From Methyloferula stellata AR4 (GTDB lineage Bacteria; Pseudomonadota; Alphaproteobacteria; Rhizobiales; Beijerinckiaceae): a DNA stretch of 64,000 nucleotides. Below, in pieces: positions 36,040 through 46,348 of this stretch (the stretch's first letter is position 1; each line of letters begins with the position of its first letter). The notes under the pieces were generated by a model. That model saw nothing but the letters and a program-made list of their open reading frames with translations, had not been told where the DNA came from and did not search any database. The stretch lies in contig NZ_ARWA01000001.1 of NCBI RefSeq assembly GCF_000385335.1, forward strand, positions 1,876,001 through 1,940,000, in the 5' to 3' direction. A program made the translations under genes and the position numbers.

Positions 36040-36259
36040 CATTGACGGCAGCAACCTGTGGCCTTCTTAGCACGCCAAATGGGGTCAAGCATTCCGGTTA
36101 CTGCACTCGCCGCCATGGCACCAAAGCGCGAGATGCCACGAAGGCTTCATGTCTGAAAGAATAGTCAGAGCGTCTGAAGTCGCTGACTAAGTCGGATCGC
36201 AGCGGCTATATCGTCCGCACAGGGTGAGGACAGAGCACAAGGAGAGGGCGGTTTCTGAC

Positions 36260-37123
36260 ATGGCATTGAAAGACATTTTAGTTCGCCTCGATCATACCGA
36301 AACGGGCTTTGCGCGACTCGACCTTTCGGCTGAATTGGCGCGGCGGCATGGGGCTCGGCTGACCGGGCTCTATGTTCGAGATCAAAGCATGGCTCACGAA
36401 GCATCCATTCAGGCTGGCGAATTGGGTTTGGCCTCCGCAGCCGCCATAAGTGAGGTCAATCAGCGTATCGACCAGGCTCTTTTGGATGAGATGTTAAAAA
36501 CGCAAGAGCGTTTCGAGCGTTCGCTTCGTGAAAAAGATATCCAAGGCGAGTGGCGATGTCACAACGGCCCCGCTAGAGACGCGATGTCGTCTATGGCGCG
36601 TTACAAGGATCTTTGCATCGTCGGAAGCAATCCACTTGACGATGAAAGATTTCCTCTGGTTCGAGAATCTGCGGAACAAGTCATCTTTCTCTCGGGGAGA
36701 CCGGTGCTGATTGTGCCGCCTGATACGTATAGTTCGAAGATAGGAACGCGGATCGTGATTGGCTGGGATGCGAGCCGCGCGGCGACACGCTCGGTTAATG
36801 ATGCTCTTCCTCTTATCGTGAAGGCCGAACAGACCGAGGTTGTCGCCGTTAATCCGAAGACGCGTGAGGGGGATCGTAATGAAGAGCTTCCTGGGACCGA
36901 AATCGCCGAGCACCTTGCGCGGCATGGCGCAAAAGTATCGGTCACCTGTCTTCACGAAAAGGGAGATGCCGGCGATATCTTGCTACGACATGCTCGCGAA
37001 TGCGGTGCCGATTTACTCGTCACAGGCTGCTACGGGCATTCGCGGATCGCGGAGTTTCTGCTGGGTGGGACGACACTTTCTTTGTTAAATCAAACCGGCA
37101 TGCCGGTGCTGATGTCCTATTGA
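36260..37123 (+). CDS. Universal stress protein, two UspA domains
   Basis: 287 residues from the ATG at 36260 (MALKDILVRLDHTE), with GGAGAGGG upstream. Two UspA folds are joined in tandem. The second keeps the ATP-binding GCYGHSRIAEFLLGG loop and ends MPVLMSY; the first has VGSNPLDDERF in the same place and is likely not nucleotide-binding. Acts in the cytosol in stress survival; the specific trigger is unknown. Confidence 0.88.
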   Translation: MALKDILVRLDHTETGFARLDLSAELARRHGARLTGLYVRDQSMAHEASIQAGELGLASAAAISEVNQRIDQALLDEMLKTQERFERSLREKDIQGEWRCHNGPARDAMSSMARYKDLCIVGSNPLDDERFPLVRESAEQVIFLSGRPVLIVPPDTYSSKIGTRIVIGWDASRAATRSVNDALPLIVKAEQTEVVAVNPKTREGDRNEELPGTEIAEHLARHGAKVSVTCLHEKGDAGDILLRHARECGADLLVTGCYGHSRIAEFLLGGTTLSLLNQTGMPVLMSY

Positions 37124-37182
37124 GATGGCGCCGGCCGCGCGGGCATATCGACTGACATTGCCGGTCGGAAATGGAGCTTCGG

Positions 37183-37599
37183 ATGGCCGTACGCGTGTCT
37201 TGCTTCCGCCCTGCAATGCGTAAAAGCACCCTGCACCTTGGCTTGACGTTGGGCCTTGCACTGGCACTGACCTTTCATTCGCAAGCTTCTGCCAAGCTGA
37301 AAGCTTGCAACCGAGGTGACATCAAACCAACTGTGAGCGGTGTTACTCTAAATGCAATTGCGAGATCGATTGAAGCAGATCATCCGCCGTGGCGAATAGA
37401 TAGGCGTAAACTCCTGAGCGTCGGTTCAAAAATCGACCCCCGCCAAAAAATCGCGGGAGTGCCCCATGCTCTGACCAAGGCTCTCCCTCAATATGCGCGC
37501 TATGAATATTTTCTCACGAAGAGATACATTGTCATCGTTCATCCGCTGAACCGTCGCATAGCTTATCTTTTGCCGTTTTGCCCGCTGCCGCATTCTTGA
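37183..37599 (+). CDS. Small secreted protein, distantly DUF1236-like
   Basis: 138 residues with a signal peptide (KSTLHLGLTLGLALALTF, cut after ASA). The C-terminal stretch YEYFLTKRYIVIVHPLNRRI resembles the end of DUF1236-type envelope proteins (YRYV-NG-VVLVDP-TRRIV), an assignment I hold loosely. The ATG at 37183 has GGAG six bases upstream. Function unknown. Confidence 0.62.
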   Translation: MAVRVSCFRPAMRKSTLHLGLTLGLALALTFHSQASAKLKACNRGDIKPTVSGVTLNAIARSIEADHPPWRIDRRKLLSVGSKIDPRQKIAGVPHALTKALPQYARYEYFLTKRYIVIVHPLNRRIAYLLPFCPLPHS

Positions 37600-37730
37600 T
37601 CCGGATCCGGGCGGATGATCGTTCAGAGGACAAGGCCGTGAAGGCGTGAAAGTGACGCAATTGGTCCAGTGCCCTTTTTGGCAGCGGTCGCCAAAGATTC
37701 TGTAACAATCCTATCCATGGAGGCTGTGCA

Positions 37731-38228
37731 GTGAATGATTGTCGTCGAATGTTCAAGGTCCTGGCCGTCATGGCGATGGTCTCTGCACCTCAGCCTGTCT
37801 GGGCCGCTTTCAAATGCCCGGCCGCAGAGGCCGCCAAAGGAAGCAGTGAGCCGAGTCTAAGCTCCGATGAATTGCCGGGGAGCGAGCCGACCATCAGCAC
37901 GCCATTGAAGAGCGCGATAGATCGGATGAAAGCGAAAGGCATAAAAAATGGAGATATTCTAGATCATCTGGTCATGGCCTATTGTGCCCGCATCGACGCA
38001 AATCCCACTTTTTCCGACGATAACAAGGCCGAGCGGGTTCGCCATTTCGCGTCCAATCTCGCCGACTTCATCTATAGGGGGCCGAATAATATTGAAGAAG
38101 ATATTCTGGTCGATGTCCCTCTGCCGCCGCCGCTTTACGACCGGCTTCGACATGCTGCCGAAAAGGCGAATATCAGCGACAAGGCCTGGATCGATCAAGC
38201 GATCAGGAGTCAGCTTGCCAAACCTTAG
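37731..38228 (+). CDS. Secreted protein of unknown function
   Basis: 165 residues from a GTG preceded by GGAGG. Signal peptide MFKVLAVMAMVSAPQPVWA is cut before AFKCPA. The mature part has two cysteines and is mostly helical (IKNGDILDHLVMAYCARID, LYDRLRHAAEKANISDKAW). No known domain recognised. Confidence 0.68.
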   Translation: MNDCRRMFKVLAVMAMVSAPQPVWAAFKCPAAEAAKGSSEPSLSSDELPGSEPTISTPLKSAIDRMKAKGIKNGDILDHLVMAYCARIDANPTFSDDNKAERVRHFASNLADFIYRGPNNIEEDILVDVPLPPPLYDRLRHAAEKANISDKAWIDQAIRSQLAKP

Positions 38229-38373
38229 GACCAAGCCAACGGTGTCAGAAGCGATGGGGCGTTTGGTTTCTCCGCGCCGCATGTAACGATCGGGCTCATC
38301 AATTCGGCTGCAATCGGCAACTGACTGGCCATAGCAGATCAGCAGCACCAGCCGGACTGGAGCTCAAGCGAGA

Positions 38374-38892
38374 TCATTGGGCGGTTTCGGCAGGGGCGGA
38401 CTCGGCGGGGACGGTCTCGGTGGACGCAGCCGCGGCGGGGGCGCCGGTCTGACCTTCAACATTGTGATGGGAGGTTTTGATCAGTATCTGCGCGAAGATC
38501 AAGGCGGTGCAGAATGCGAGGATAAAAATGACGCTCACACGATTGCCGCGCACCGCTTGGACCGCCTCTCTCTTGCCTATGGCGAGAACCGGCTTTCCTA
38601 TGGCGAGAACCGGCTTTGGCTTCGGCAGCAAGGCGAAAAGCCGATCTATTGTAATTTGGCTATTCGTTGCCTTTTCACCTGCCGCAGGCTGATCCGGCAT
38701 CAAAAGCGCTAAGACCTGGAGCGCCATATCCTTTGGCATTTTTGAAATGCGCGCCGCCTCCTTCCAGGGATCGCAGCCGGAACGGGCGATCGCGGAGGCC
38801 ATCGTAAGCTGCATCCCGTTCTTCTCGCTGCAAATGATGGCATACAGGAAAGCATCGTACTCGGGGTCAAGCGGGGGAAATGCCATAGACAT
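38374..38892 (-). CDS. Protein of unknown function with one membrane segment
   Basis: 172 residues from the ATG at 38892 (MSMAFPPLDPEYDAF). A helical N-terminal domain (AIARSGCDPWKEAARISKM) precedes a basic linker, one membrane segment (VSVIFILAFCTALIFAQILI) and an Ala/Glu/Pro-rich tail. The linker carries an in-frame 21-bp tandem duplication (KPVLAIGKPVLAIGK), apparently recent since the copies are nearly identical. The soluble domain is therefore probably cytoplasmic and the tail periplasmic. Confidence 0.65.
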   Translation of the reverse strand: MSMAFPPLDPEYDAFLYAIICSEKNGMQLTMASAIARSGCDPWKEAARISKMPKDMALQVLALLMPDQPAAGEKATNSQITIDRLFALLPKPKPVLAIGKPVLAIGKREAVQAVRGNRVSVIFILAFCTALIFAQILIKTSHHNVEGQTGAPAAAASTETVPAESAPAETAQ

Positions 38893-38985
38893 GGATGATC
38901 CGATTTTGGGTTCGCCGCGGCAGAGTTTAGCGCGGCCTCGGTGGCGTCCTATTTCGATTTCAATCCTGTGGACAGTTAATCGCAC

Positions 38986-39299
38986 GGCAAAGGGAGAGTG
39001 CCCCCAAGGTAGCTAAGTTCCGGCGCGCAGGCTGCGAAGGAAGAAGACACCCTGAAAGCGGCTCGTTAATCATGTATCCGCAGGCTACACACATATGGGT
39101 AGCCTTAGCCGTCTTGGTAAGTCTCCAATGGATAAGACATGCAATCGCTCTAAATCGTTGGAATGGAGCCGGCAGCAGGGGCTTTGCTGCGGAAGCCTCC
39201 CGCCTGCTGCGAAAAGCTGATGCCGCGTCGACATGATTCCGAGCTGCCATTGGCTCATTACTTTTTATAAGATTCACACACGGACTGCCGTGATGCAAC
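38986..39299. other. Intergenic region without a gene
   Basis: 314 bp between the membrane-protein gene and acuI. I see no supported gene, terminator or repeat in it; a short minus-strand frame lacks a ribosome-binding site. Confidence 0.5.
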
Positions 39300-40298
39300 T
39301 CACGCCATTGTCTGCGTATTTGGCATGCTGATCACTAAGCGGCCTCGGACTTCGCCATCAAGAAGATCGCGGGCAGCATCTATCGCATCCGCCAAGGGAA
39401 TGGTTTGCGACATGCGGTCGAGCGCGGCGAAATCGATCTGGCGCGCGAGGCGGTCCCAGGCCTCCTGCCGATCAGCCCTGGAGCGATAAACCGAGTTGAT
39501 GCCAACGAGCGTGACTCCGCGAAGGATGAATGGCGCGACGGAGGCCGGAAAATCCATGCCTTGTGCAAGACCGCAGGCTGCCACGACACCATTGTCCTTC
39601 ATTGCCGCGCAAGCGTTGGCGAGCGTATGGCTGCCGAGACTATCGATGGCTCCCGCCCAGCGCGCCTTGGCAAGCGGCTTTCCCGGCGCCGCCAATTCGG
39701 CGCGGTCTATCACCTCATCAGCGCCGAGACCGCGCAGATAATCGGCTTCCTGCACGCGCCCCGTGGACGCGACGACGCGATAACCCAAGCGGTGCAGAAT
39801 GAGGATCGCGACGCCGCCGACACCGCCGCTCGCGCCGGTGACGACGATGTCGCCTTTATCCGGCGAGAGGCCGTGGTGTTCGAGCGCGATGACACTGAGC
39901 ATCGCCGTGTAGCCGGCCGTTCCGAGCGCCATCGCATGCATTGTGCTGAGCGTCTCCGGTACCGGAATGAGCCAATCCGCCTTCACGCGCGCCCGTTGCG
40001 AAAGACCACCCCAATGCGACTCGCCGACGCCAAAGCCATTGAGCAGCACGCGGTCGCCAGGGTTGAAGCGAGGATCGGCGCTTGTCTCGACGGTGCCGGC
40101 GAAATCAATACCAGGGACCATCGGAAACTTACGGACGATCGGACTTTTGCCGGTGATGGCGAGTGCGTCCTTATAATTCAAAGTTGAGTATTCAACGGCG
40201 ACCGTGACGTCGCCTTCCGGCAGACGGGCTTCATCGAGATCGCAGAGAACAGCTTCGGTCCCGCCGTCCGTCTGGTCGACCAAAATGGCTTTGAACAT
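39300..40298 (-). CDS. acuI: Acrylyl-CoA reductase AcuI/YhdH-like (MDR family)
   Basis: 332-residue zinc-free medium-chain reductase. GroES-like N-terminus (STLNYKDALAITGKSPIVR) and NADPH fold TGASGGVGGVAI, both typical of the AcuI/YhdH group that reduces acrylyl-CoA to propionyl-CoA. It is transcribed away from prpDCBE, which consumes propionyl-CoA, so the context supports this substrate. Homologous quinone oxidoreductases are the main alternative. Confidence 0.88.
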   Translation of the reverse strand: MFKAILVDQTDGGTEAVLCDLDEARLPEGDVTVAVEYSTLNYKDALAITGKSPIVRKFPMVPGIDFAGTVETSADPRFNPGDRVLLNGFGVGESHWGGLSQRARVKADWLIPVPETLSTMHAMALGTAGYTAMLSVIALEHHGLSPDKGDIVVTGASGGVGGVAILILHRLGYRVVASTGRVQEADYLRGLGADEVIDRAELAAPGKPLAKARWAGAIDSLGSHTLANACAAMKDNGVVAACGLAQGMDFPASVAPFILRGVTLVGINSVYRSRADRQEAWDRLARQIDFAALDRMSQTIPLADAIDAARDLLDGEVRGRLVISMPNTQTMA

Positions 40299-40497
40299 GA
40301 GATCCTCTTAATCGCGAGAGGGCAGGGCTTGGCGAAAATTTCGGCCTGGCATTCCTTTTGGCGGATTTGCAATGCCTCGCCGATTGCGTACCCTGGAGTT
40401 CTGTCTGTCAAAGATCGGGCTCGCGCGACCTTAAAGTGGTCACCCCCAAAACATCGACTGGAAATTTAGTAACATTCACCCCAGGCAAAGGCGATCG
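40299..40497. promoter_or_regulatory. Divergent promoter region acuI / prpDCBE
   Basis: A 199-bp gap between the two start codons must hold both promoters. I see no convincing palindrome, and no prpR-like regulator is encoded next to it. Confidence 0.5.
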
Positions 40498-41997
40498 ATG
40501 CAGACCTATGATGTGAACGTACATCCAGAAAGCGAGCGTCTGCCGCGCCACGCGCAATTGGCTTGGAAGATCGCCGAAGTGGCAAACGACCCTGTGGAAG
40601 TTTCAGCCGACGTGACCGAGATGGCCATCAATCGTATCATCGACAATGCATCGGTGGCGATTGCTTCCGTCAACCGGCATCCGGTCGTGACCGCACGCGA
40701 TCAGGCGCTGGCTCATTCGCGCGCCGGCGGTGCCACGCTTTTCGGCTCACCGGCAGATATTCGTGTCCATGCCGAGTGGGCCGCCTGGGCCAATGGCGTC
40801 GCAGTCCGCGAGCTCGATTATCACGACACATTTCTCGCCGCCGAATATAGCCATCCAGGCGATAATATTCCGCCCATCCTGGCGGTCGCGCAGCAGATGA
40901 ATCGCAGCGGCCACGACCTCGTGCGCGGTTTGGCGACCGGCTATGAAATTCAGGTGGATTTGACCCGCTCTATCTGCCTGCACGAACATAAGATCGATCA
41001 CGTCGCGCATTTGGGACCCTCTGTCGCGGCCGGATTGGGGACACTCCTTGGTCTCGAAACGGAAGTCATCTATCAAGCCGTGCAGCAGGCACTGCATGTA
41101 ACGACCGCGACGCGCCAAAGCCGCAAGGGCGAAATCAGCTCCTGGAAAGCTTTCGCGCCAGCGCATGCCGGGAAATTGGCCATAGAAGCCGTCGACCGCA
41201 GCATGCGCGGCGAAGGCGCGCCGAGCCCGATCTACGAAGGCGAAGATGCAATCATCGCCTGGATGCTCGACGGGCCTGGCGCCCATTATCATGTGCCTTT
41301 ACCCAGTCCGGGAGAGGCGAAGCGCGCGATTCTCGATACTTATACGAAAGAACATTCCGCCGAATATCAAAGTCAGGCTTTGATCGACCTTGCCTTCAAA
41401 CTCGGCAAAGAGATCACCGATTGGGAGGCCGTCGAGGAGATCGTCGTCGAGACAAGTCATCACACGCATTACGTGATCGGCACCGGCTCGAAGGATCCGC
41501 AAAAATTCGATCCGACGGCATCACGCGAAACGCTCGATCATTCGATCATGTATATCCTTGCGGTCGCGCTGCAGGATGGCTCTTGGCATCATGTGCGCTC
41601 CTATTTGCCCGAGCGGGCGCAACGCCCTGACACGGTGCGGCTCTGGCGGAAGATCAAAACAGTCGAGGATCCGCGCTGGACCGAGCGCTATCATACGCCG
41701 GACCCGACTTTAAAGGCGTTCGGCGGCAGGATCATTATTCGCTTGAAAGATGGAACCGAGATCGCCGACGAACTCGCCGTCGCCAATGCGCATTCGCTTG
41801 GCGCGACGCCGTGGAAACGGCCTGACTATATCCGCAAGTTCGAGACTTTGACCGAGGGCCTGATCGAAGCCGGCGAGGCGAAGCGCTTCCTGGAGCTCGT
41901 GCAGCGTCTTTCTTCGCTTAAGCCCGAGGAGCTTCTTCTCCTTAATGTGGCTGTTCCAGCGGCTACGCTTGCCAAGGGGCATCCGGGCCTTTTCTAG
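40498..41997 (+). CDS. prpD: 2-methylcitrate dehydratase
   Basis: 499-residue MmgE/PrpD-family enzyme that dehydrates 2-methylcitrate to 2-methyl-cis-aconitate in the methylcitrate cycle. Motifs include [20 protein letters not shown] and [12 protein letters not shown], near the known active-site region. First gene of a prpD-prpC-prpB-prpE operon; the order is unusual compared with prpBCDE of enterobacteria. Confidence 0.95.
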   Translation: MQTYDVNVHPESERLPRHAQLAWKIAEVANDPVEVSADVTEMAINRIIDNASVAIASVNRHPVVTARDQALAHSRAGGATLFGSPADIRVHAEWAAWANGVAVRELDYHDTFLAAEYSHPGDNIPPILAVAQQMNRSGHDLVRGLATGYEIQVDLTRSICLHEHKIDHVAHLGPSVAAGLGTLLGLETEVIYQAVQQALHVTTATRQSRKGEISSWKAFAPAHAGKLAIEAVDRSMRGEGAPSPIYEGEDAIIAWMLDGPGAHYHVPLPSPGEAKRAILDTYTKEHSAEYQSQALIDLAFKLGKEITDWEAVEEIVVETSHHTHYVIGTGSKDPQKFDPTASRETLDHSIMYILAVALQDGSWHHVRSYLPERAQRPDTVRLWRKIKTVEDPRWTERYHTPDPTLKAFGGRIIIRLKDGTEIADELAVANAHSLGATPWKRPDYIRKFETLTEGLIEAGEAKRFLELVQRLSSLKPEELLLLNVAVPAATLAKGHPGLF

Positions 41998-42064
41998 TTG
42001 AGAAGACATCCGCTGTTCCACGCCAAACGATGCGAACACGGGTATAATTTAAGGGAGAGCTTTC

Positions 42065-43258
42065 ATGTCGAGCGTTGAAGCGGCCGCGCCATCATTGGCG
42101 GCCCCGCCGCCCAAGAAGTCGGTCGCTCTATCCGGCATCGTTGCCGGAAATACGGCGCTCTGTACGGTGGGGCGCAGCGGCAACGATCTCCACTATCGCG
42201 GCTACGATATCCTGGATCTGGCGGAGAGTTGCGAGTTCGAAGAGATTTCGCATCTTCTCGTCCATGGCTCCTTGCCCGACGCAGCGCAGTTAGCCGCCTA
42301 CAAGACGAAGCTGCGCGCCCTGCGTGGTCTGCCGCAGGGAGTGCGCAAAGCTCTCGAGACCTTGCCCGCCGCGACGCATCCTATGGACGTTCTGCGCACC
42401 GGCGTTTCCGCGCTCGGCTGCATGCTCCCGGAGAATGGCGATCATCCGGCCGCGGGCGCTCGCGACATAGCCGACAGGCTGATCGCGAGTCTCGGCTCGA
42501 TGCTGCTTTATTGGTATCACTTGTCGCATAACGGCAAATATATCGAAGTCGAAACCGATGATGAGACCATCGGCGGCCACTTTCTGCATCTGCTTCACGG
42601 CAAAGAGCCGTCGCCCGAATGGGTCCGTGCGATGCATACGTCTTTGGTCCTTTATGCCGAACATGAGTTCAATGCGTCGACCTTCACCGCCCGCGTTATC
42701 GCCGGCACGGGCTCCGACATTTATTCGGCGATCACCGGAGCGATCGGCGCGTTGCGCGGTCCCAAACATGGCGGCGCCAATGAAGTCGCTCTCGAAATTC
42801 AGCGCCGCTATGCGAACCCGGACGAGGCAGACATCGATATCAAGCGCCGGCTCTCCGCGAAGGAAGTCGTGATCGGCTTCGGGCATCCCGTCTATACGAT
42901 CGGCGATCCGCGCAATCAGGTCATCAAACAAGTCGCCAGAAGCCTTTCGGAGCAGGCCGGAACAACCTCGCTTTACGACATTGCGGAGCGGATCGAGACC
43001 GTCATGCAGGAGGGCAAGAAGATGTTTCCCAACCTCGATTGGTTCAGCGCGGTCTCCTATCATATGATGAATGTACCGACAGCCATGTTCACGCCACTCT
43101 TCGTCATCGCAAGGACCACGGGATGGGCGGCGCATGTCATCGAACAGCGCGAAGACGGCAAGATCATCCGGCCGACCGCCAATTACACTGGACCGGAGCC
43201 GCGTCCCTTCACACCCTTGGCACAGCGCGGCGGCGCCATGGCCGAAAAGGGAAATTGA
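42065..43258 (+). CDS. prpC: 2-methylcitrate synthase
   Basis: 397-residue citrate-synthase-fold enzyme that condenses propionyl-CoA with oxaloacetate. The active-site His region GPKHGGANE and the [13 protein letters not shown] motif are clear. The short length and position between prpD and prpB support methylcitrate synthase over the housekeeping citrate synthase. Confidence 0.94.
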   Translation: MSSVEAAAPSLAAPPPKKSVALSGIVAGNTALCTVGRSGNDLHYRGYDILDLAESCEFEEISHLLVHGSLPDAAQLAAYKTKLRALRGLPQGVRKALETLPAATHPMDVLRTGVSALGCMLPENGDHPAAGARDIADRLIASLGSMLLYWYHLSHNGKYIEVETDDETIGGHFLHLLHGKEPSPEWVRAMHTSLVLYAEHEFNASTFTARVIAGTGSDIYSAITGAIGALRGPKHGGANEVALEIQRRYANPDEADIDIKRRLSAKEVVIGFGHPVYTIGDPRNQVIKQVARSLSEQAGTTSLYDIAERIETVMQEGKKMFPNLDWFSAVSYHMMNVPTAMFTPLFVIARTTGWAAHVIEQREDGKIIRPTANYTGPEPRPFTPLAQRGGAMAEKGN

Positions 43259-43262
43259 GCCT

Positions 43263-44183
43263 ATGACCTATCTCGTCGCGGCCGACCTTCCTGATCAGCC
43301 CGCAGGTGTTCGCTTTCGTGCGCTGCTCGCGCGGCCGCAGATCCTGCAATTGCCAGGGGCCTACAATGGGCTTGCCGCGCAACAGGCCCGCGCCGCCGGC
43401 TTCGAAGGTCTTTATCTCTCCGGCGCGGCGATGACGGCTTCGATGGGCCTCCCGGATCTTGGTGTCATTACGGTCGATGAGGTCTCTTTCTTCATCCGGC
43501 AGATCGCACGCGCTTCCAATCTTCCGGTTCTGGTCGATGGCGACACCGGCTATGGCGAAATCCTGAACGTCATGCACATGGTGCGGACCTTCGAAGATGC
43601 CGGCGCCGCCGCCGTTCATATCGAAGATCAGCTTCTGCCCAAGAAATGCGGTCATCTCAACGACAAGAAACTTGCCGATCCGCGGGATATGGCCGCCAAG
43701 GTCACAGCGGCTGCGAAGGCCAGGCGTCATCTCGCTATCATCGCGCGCACCGATGCGGCTGGAAGCGAAGGCATGGACGGCGCCGTCGCACGCGCCAAGC
43801 TCTATATCGAGGCCGGTGCCGATGCGATTTTTCCTGAGGCCCTGACTGACGCGGGAATGTTTACGGAATTCGCGCGCCGGATGCCGGGTGTGAAGCTTCT
43901 CGCAAACATGACCGAGTTTGGAAAGACGCCCTTCTTCACGGCGGCCGAATTCGAAGCCATGGGCTATGCCATGGTGATTTGGCCGGTCAGCGCGCTCCGG
44001 GTCGCGGCGAAAGCCCACGAACATCTCTATGCCGCGATCAAACGCGATGGCGGCGCGCAGAACGAGCTCGAGCGCATGCAAACGCGCACCGAACTTTATG
44101 CGACGATCGATTATCAAAGCTACGAGACGCTCGATAGCTCGATCGTCAGAACCATTACGCCGGACGGCATGCCCCGGCGTTAA
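43263..44183 (+). CDS. prpB: 2-methylisocitrate lyase
   Basis: 306 residues from the ATG at 43263, 4 bp after the prpC stop. The isocitrate lyase/PEP mutase fold shows the catalytic loop PKKCGH and the metal-binding VDGDTGYG. Cleaves 2-methylisocitrate to pyruvate and succinate. A hairpin repeat begins at the base after its stop codon. Confidence 0.95.
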   Translation: MTYLVAADLPDQPAGVRFRALLARPQILQLPGAYNGLAAQQARAAGFEGLYLSGAAMTASMGLPDLGVITVDEVSFFIRQIARASNLPVLVDGDTGYGEILNVMHMVRTFEDAGAAAVHIEDQLLPKKCGHLNDKKLADPRDMAAKVTAAAKARRHLAIIARTDAAGSEGMDGAVARAKLYIEAGADAIFPEALTDAGMFTEFARRMPGVKLLANMTEFGKTPFFTAAEFEAMGYAMVIWPVSALRVAAKAHEHLYAAIKRDGGAQNELERMQTRTELYATIDYQSYETLDSSIVRTITPDGMPRR

Positions 44184-44230
44184 AGCATCGGACCGAAAAG
44201 TGCGAAGCGGTTTTCGGACCAATCCGATGC
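44184..44230 (+). repeat. Stop-codon-abutting hairpin repeat (family C)
   Basis: AGCATCGGACCGAAAAG...TTTTCGGACC...CCGATGC folds into a hairpin starting at the base after the prpB TAA. A close copy lies at 63446-63492. It sits within the prp operon, before prpE. Confidence 0.82.
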
Positions 44231-44356
44231 GATTAAAAAACTGAAGACTGGAGGCAAACGCCTCCTGCCTGTCCAGCTCAAACAAGAGGCACTCCCAGTG
44301 CCCGTAAAAATGTGGCGCTTCGCATGACATAACCCGCAAGGGGCCGGGAGGACATC

Positions 44357-46258
44357 ATGAGCAGCCGTTATCATGAGACGTATCAGCTCTGGCAGAGCGA
44401 TCCGCATGATTTTTGGCGCAACGCGGCGCAAGCGATCGATTGGATCAAACCGCCGGACACGCTGTTTGATCCCGACGCCGGCGTTTACGGCCACTGGTTT
44501 CCCGATGCGACCTGCAACACCTGCTGGAACGCCATTGACAGGCATGTCGCGGCGGGACGGGGAGCGCAGATCGCAATCATCTACGACAGCCCCGTGACCG
44601 GCATCGTCCGGAAGATCACTTATGCCGAACTGCGCGACGAGGTCGCGACTCTCGCGGCGGTGCTGCAAGAGCATAACGTCGGCAAAGGCGATCGTGTCGT
44701 CATTTACATGCCAATGATTCCGCAAGCGCTTTTCGGCATGCTGGCTTGCGCGCGCATCGGCGCCATTCATTCCGTCGTCTTCGGCGGTTTCGCCGCAAAG
44801 GAACTCGCGAAAAGGCTCGACGATGCGCGGCCGAAACTGGTCTTGACGGCATCATGCGGCCTCGAGGGCAGCCGCATCGTTCCTTATAAACCGCTGCTCG
44901 ACGCGGCGATCGATATGGTGGATGTCAAACCGAAGGCCTGCCTCGTCTGGCAGCGAGCGCAGGCTGAAGCCGAGCTCGTCTCCGGGCGCGATTATGACTG
45001 GTCCGATGCAATCGCCAAAGCCGAAGCCGAAGGGCGCGAGGCATCCTGCGTCGAGGTCAGGGCGACCGATCCGCTCTATATTCTTTACACGTCGGGGACC
45101 ACCGGCATTCCGAAGGGAGTCGTGCGCGACAATGGCGGCCACATGGTCGCGCTCGCATGGTCGATGCCGCATCTTTACAATATTTCCCCGGGCGAAGTGT
45201 TCTGGACCGCATCCGATGTCGGCTGGGTCGTCGGTCATAGTTACATCGTCTATGCCCCCTTGCTCCGGGGTGCTACGACGGTGCTCTACGAAGGCAAGGC
45301 CGTCGGATCTCCCGACGCAGGCGCTTTTTGGCGCGTGATCGCCGAACATAAAGTCGTAAGCCTGTTCACGGCACCGACGGCCTTCCGCGCCATCCGCAAA
45401 GAAGATTCCGATGCAAGCCTGCTTCGCAAATACGACATCTCGTCGTTGCGCGCTTTGTTTCTCGCCGGCGAGCGTGCCGATCCGAATACGGTGCAATGGG
45501 CCGAAGCGGTTCTGAAGATTCCGATCATCGATCATTGGTGGCAAACCGAGACGGGTTGGTGCATCGCCGGAAATCCGGTCGGTCTCGGCGGCTTGCCGGT
45601 CAAGCATGGATCGGCCACCGTCGCAATGCCCGGCTATGAGGTCGCAGTCGTCGATGAAGGCGCCCAACTGGCGGCGCGCGGGCATATGGGCTCGATCGTC
45701 ATCAAACTGCCTTTGCCGCCCGGTGCTTTGCCGACCCTCTGGCAGCAGGACGAGCGTATGAAGGACAGCTACTTCGCCGAATTTCCCGGTTATTATAAAA
45801 CCTCGGACGCTGGCTTCGTTGACGCGGATGGCTATATTTTCGTGATGGGCCGAACCGACGACATCATCAATGTCGCCGGCCATCGGCTTTCGACGGGCGG
45901 AATGGAGGAAGTTTTGGCGGCGCATCGCGATGTCGCGGAATGCGCGGTCATCGGGATAAAAGACGAATTGAAGGGCGAATGCCCCTGCGGATTTGCCGTC
46001 TTAAAGGCCGGTGTAACCCGAAAGCCGGAGGATATCGAAGGCGAGCTCGTTCAATCGGTCCGAGACAACATCGGCGCCGTGGCCGCCTTCAAACTCGCCA
46101 TCGTGGTCAAGCGTCTGCCCAAGACGCGCTCAGGCAAAATACTGAGAGGTACGATGAAGAAAATCGCCGACCACAACCCTTGGAACATGCCTGCGACGAT
46201 TGAAGATCCGACCGTCCTCGACGAGATCGCTGCGGCGCTCCAAATGCGTGGAATATGA
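44357..46258 (+). CDS. prpE: Propionyl-CoA synthetase
   Basis: 633-residue AMP-forming acyl-CoA synthetase. Core P-loop YTSGTTGIPKGVVRDNGGH is of the PrpE type (acetyl-CoA synthetases differ after the lysine), and the C-terminal TRSGKILRGTMKKIA holds the catalytic, acetylatable lysine. Activates propionate for the methylcitrate cycle. Last gene of the prp operon, about 170 bp after prpB with a hairpin repeat between. Confidence 0.95.
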   Translation: MSSRYHETYQLWQSDPHDFWRNAAQAIDWIKPPDTLFDPDAGVYGHWFPDATCNTCWNAIDRHVAAGRGAQIAIIYDSPVTGIVRKITYAELRDEVATLAAVLQEHNVGKGDRVVIYMPMIPQALFGMLACARIGAIHSVVFGGFAAKELAKRLDDARPKLVLTASCGLEGSRIVPYKPLLDAAIDMVDVKPKACLVWQRAQAEAELVSGRDYDWSDAIAKAEAEGREASCVEVRATDPLYILYTSGTTGIPKGVVRDNGGHMVALAWSMPHLYNISPGEVFWTASDVGWVVGHSYIVYAPLLRGATTVLYEGKAVGSPDAGAFWRVIAEHKVVSLFTAPTAFRAIRKEDSDASLLRKYDISSLRALFLAGERADPNTVQWAEAVLKIPIIDHWWQTETGWCIAGNPVGLGGLPVKHGSATVAMPGYEVAVVDEGAQLAARGHMGSIVIKLPLPPGALPTLWQQDERMKDSYFAEFPGYYKTSDAGFVDADGYIFVMGRTDDIINVAGHRLSTGGMEEVLAAHRDVAECAVIGIKDELKGECPCGFAVLKAGVTRKPEDIEGELVQSVRDNIGAVAAFKLAIVVKRLPKTRSGKILRGTMKKIADHNPWNMPATIEDPTVLDEIAAALQMRGI

Positions 46259-46348
46259 GAGCGTGGGTCGTTCTTGTACGATCGGCGGTTCAGGCTGCCA
46301 AATGTGGGACATTCTGCGATGCCGCCTTCGACTTGCGCTGGCAACGAT

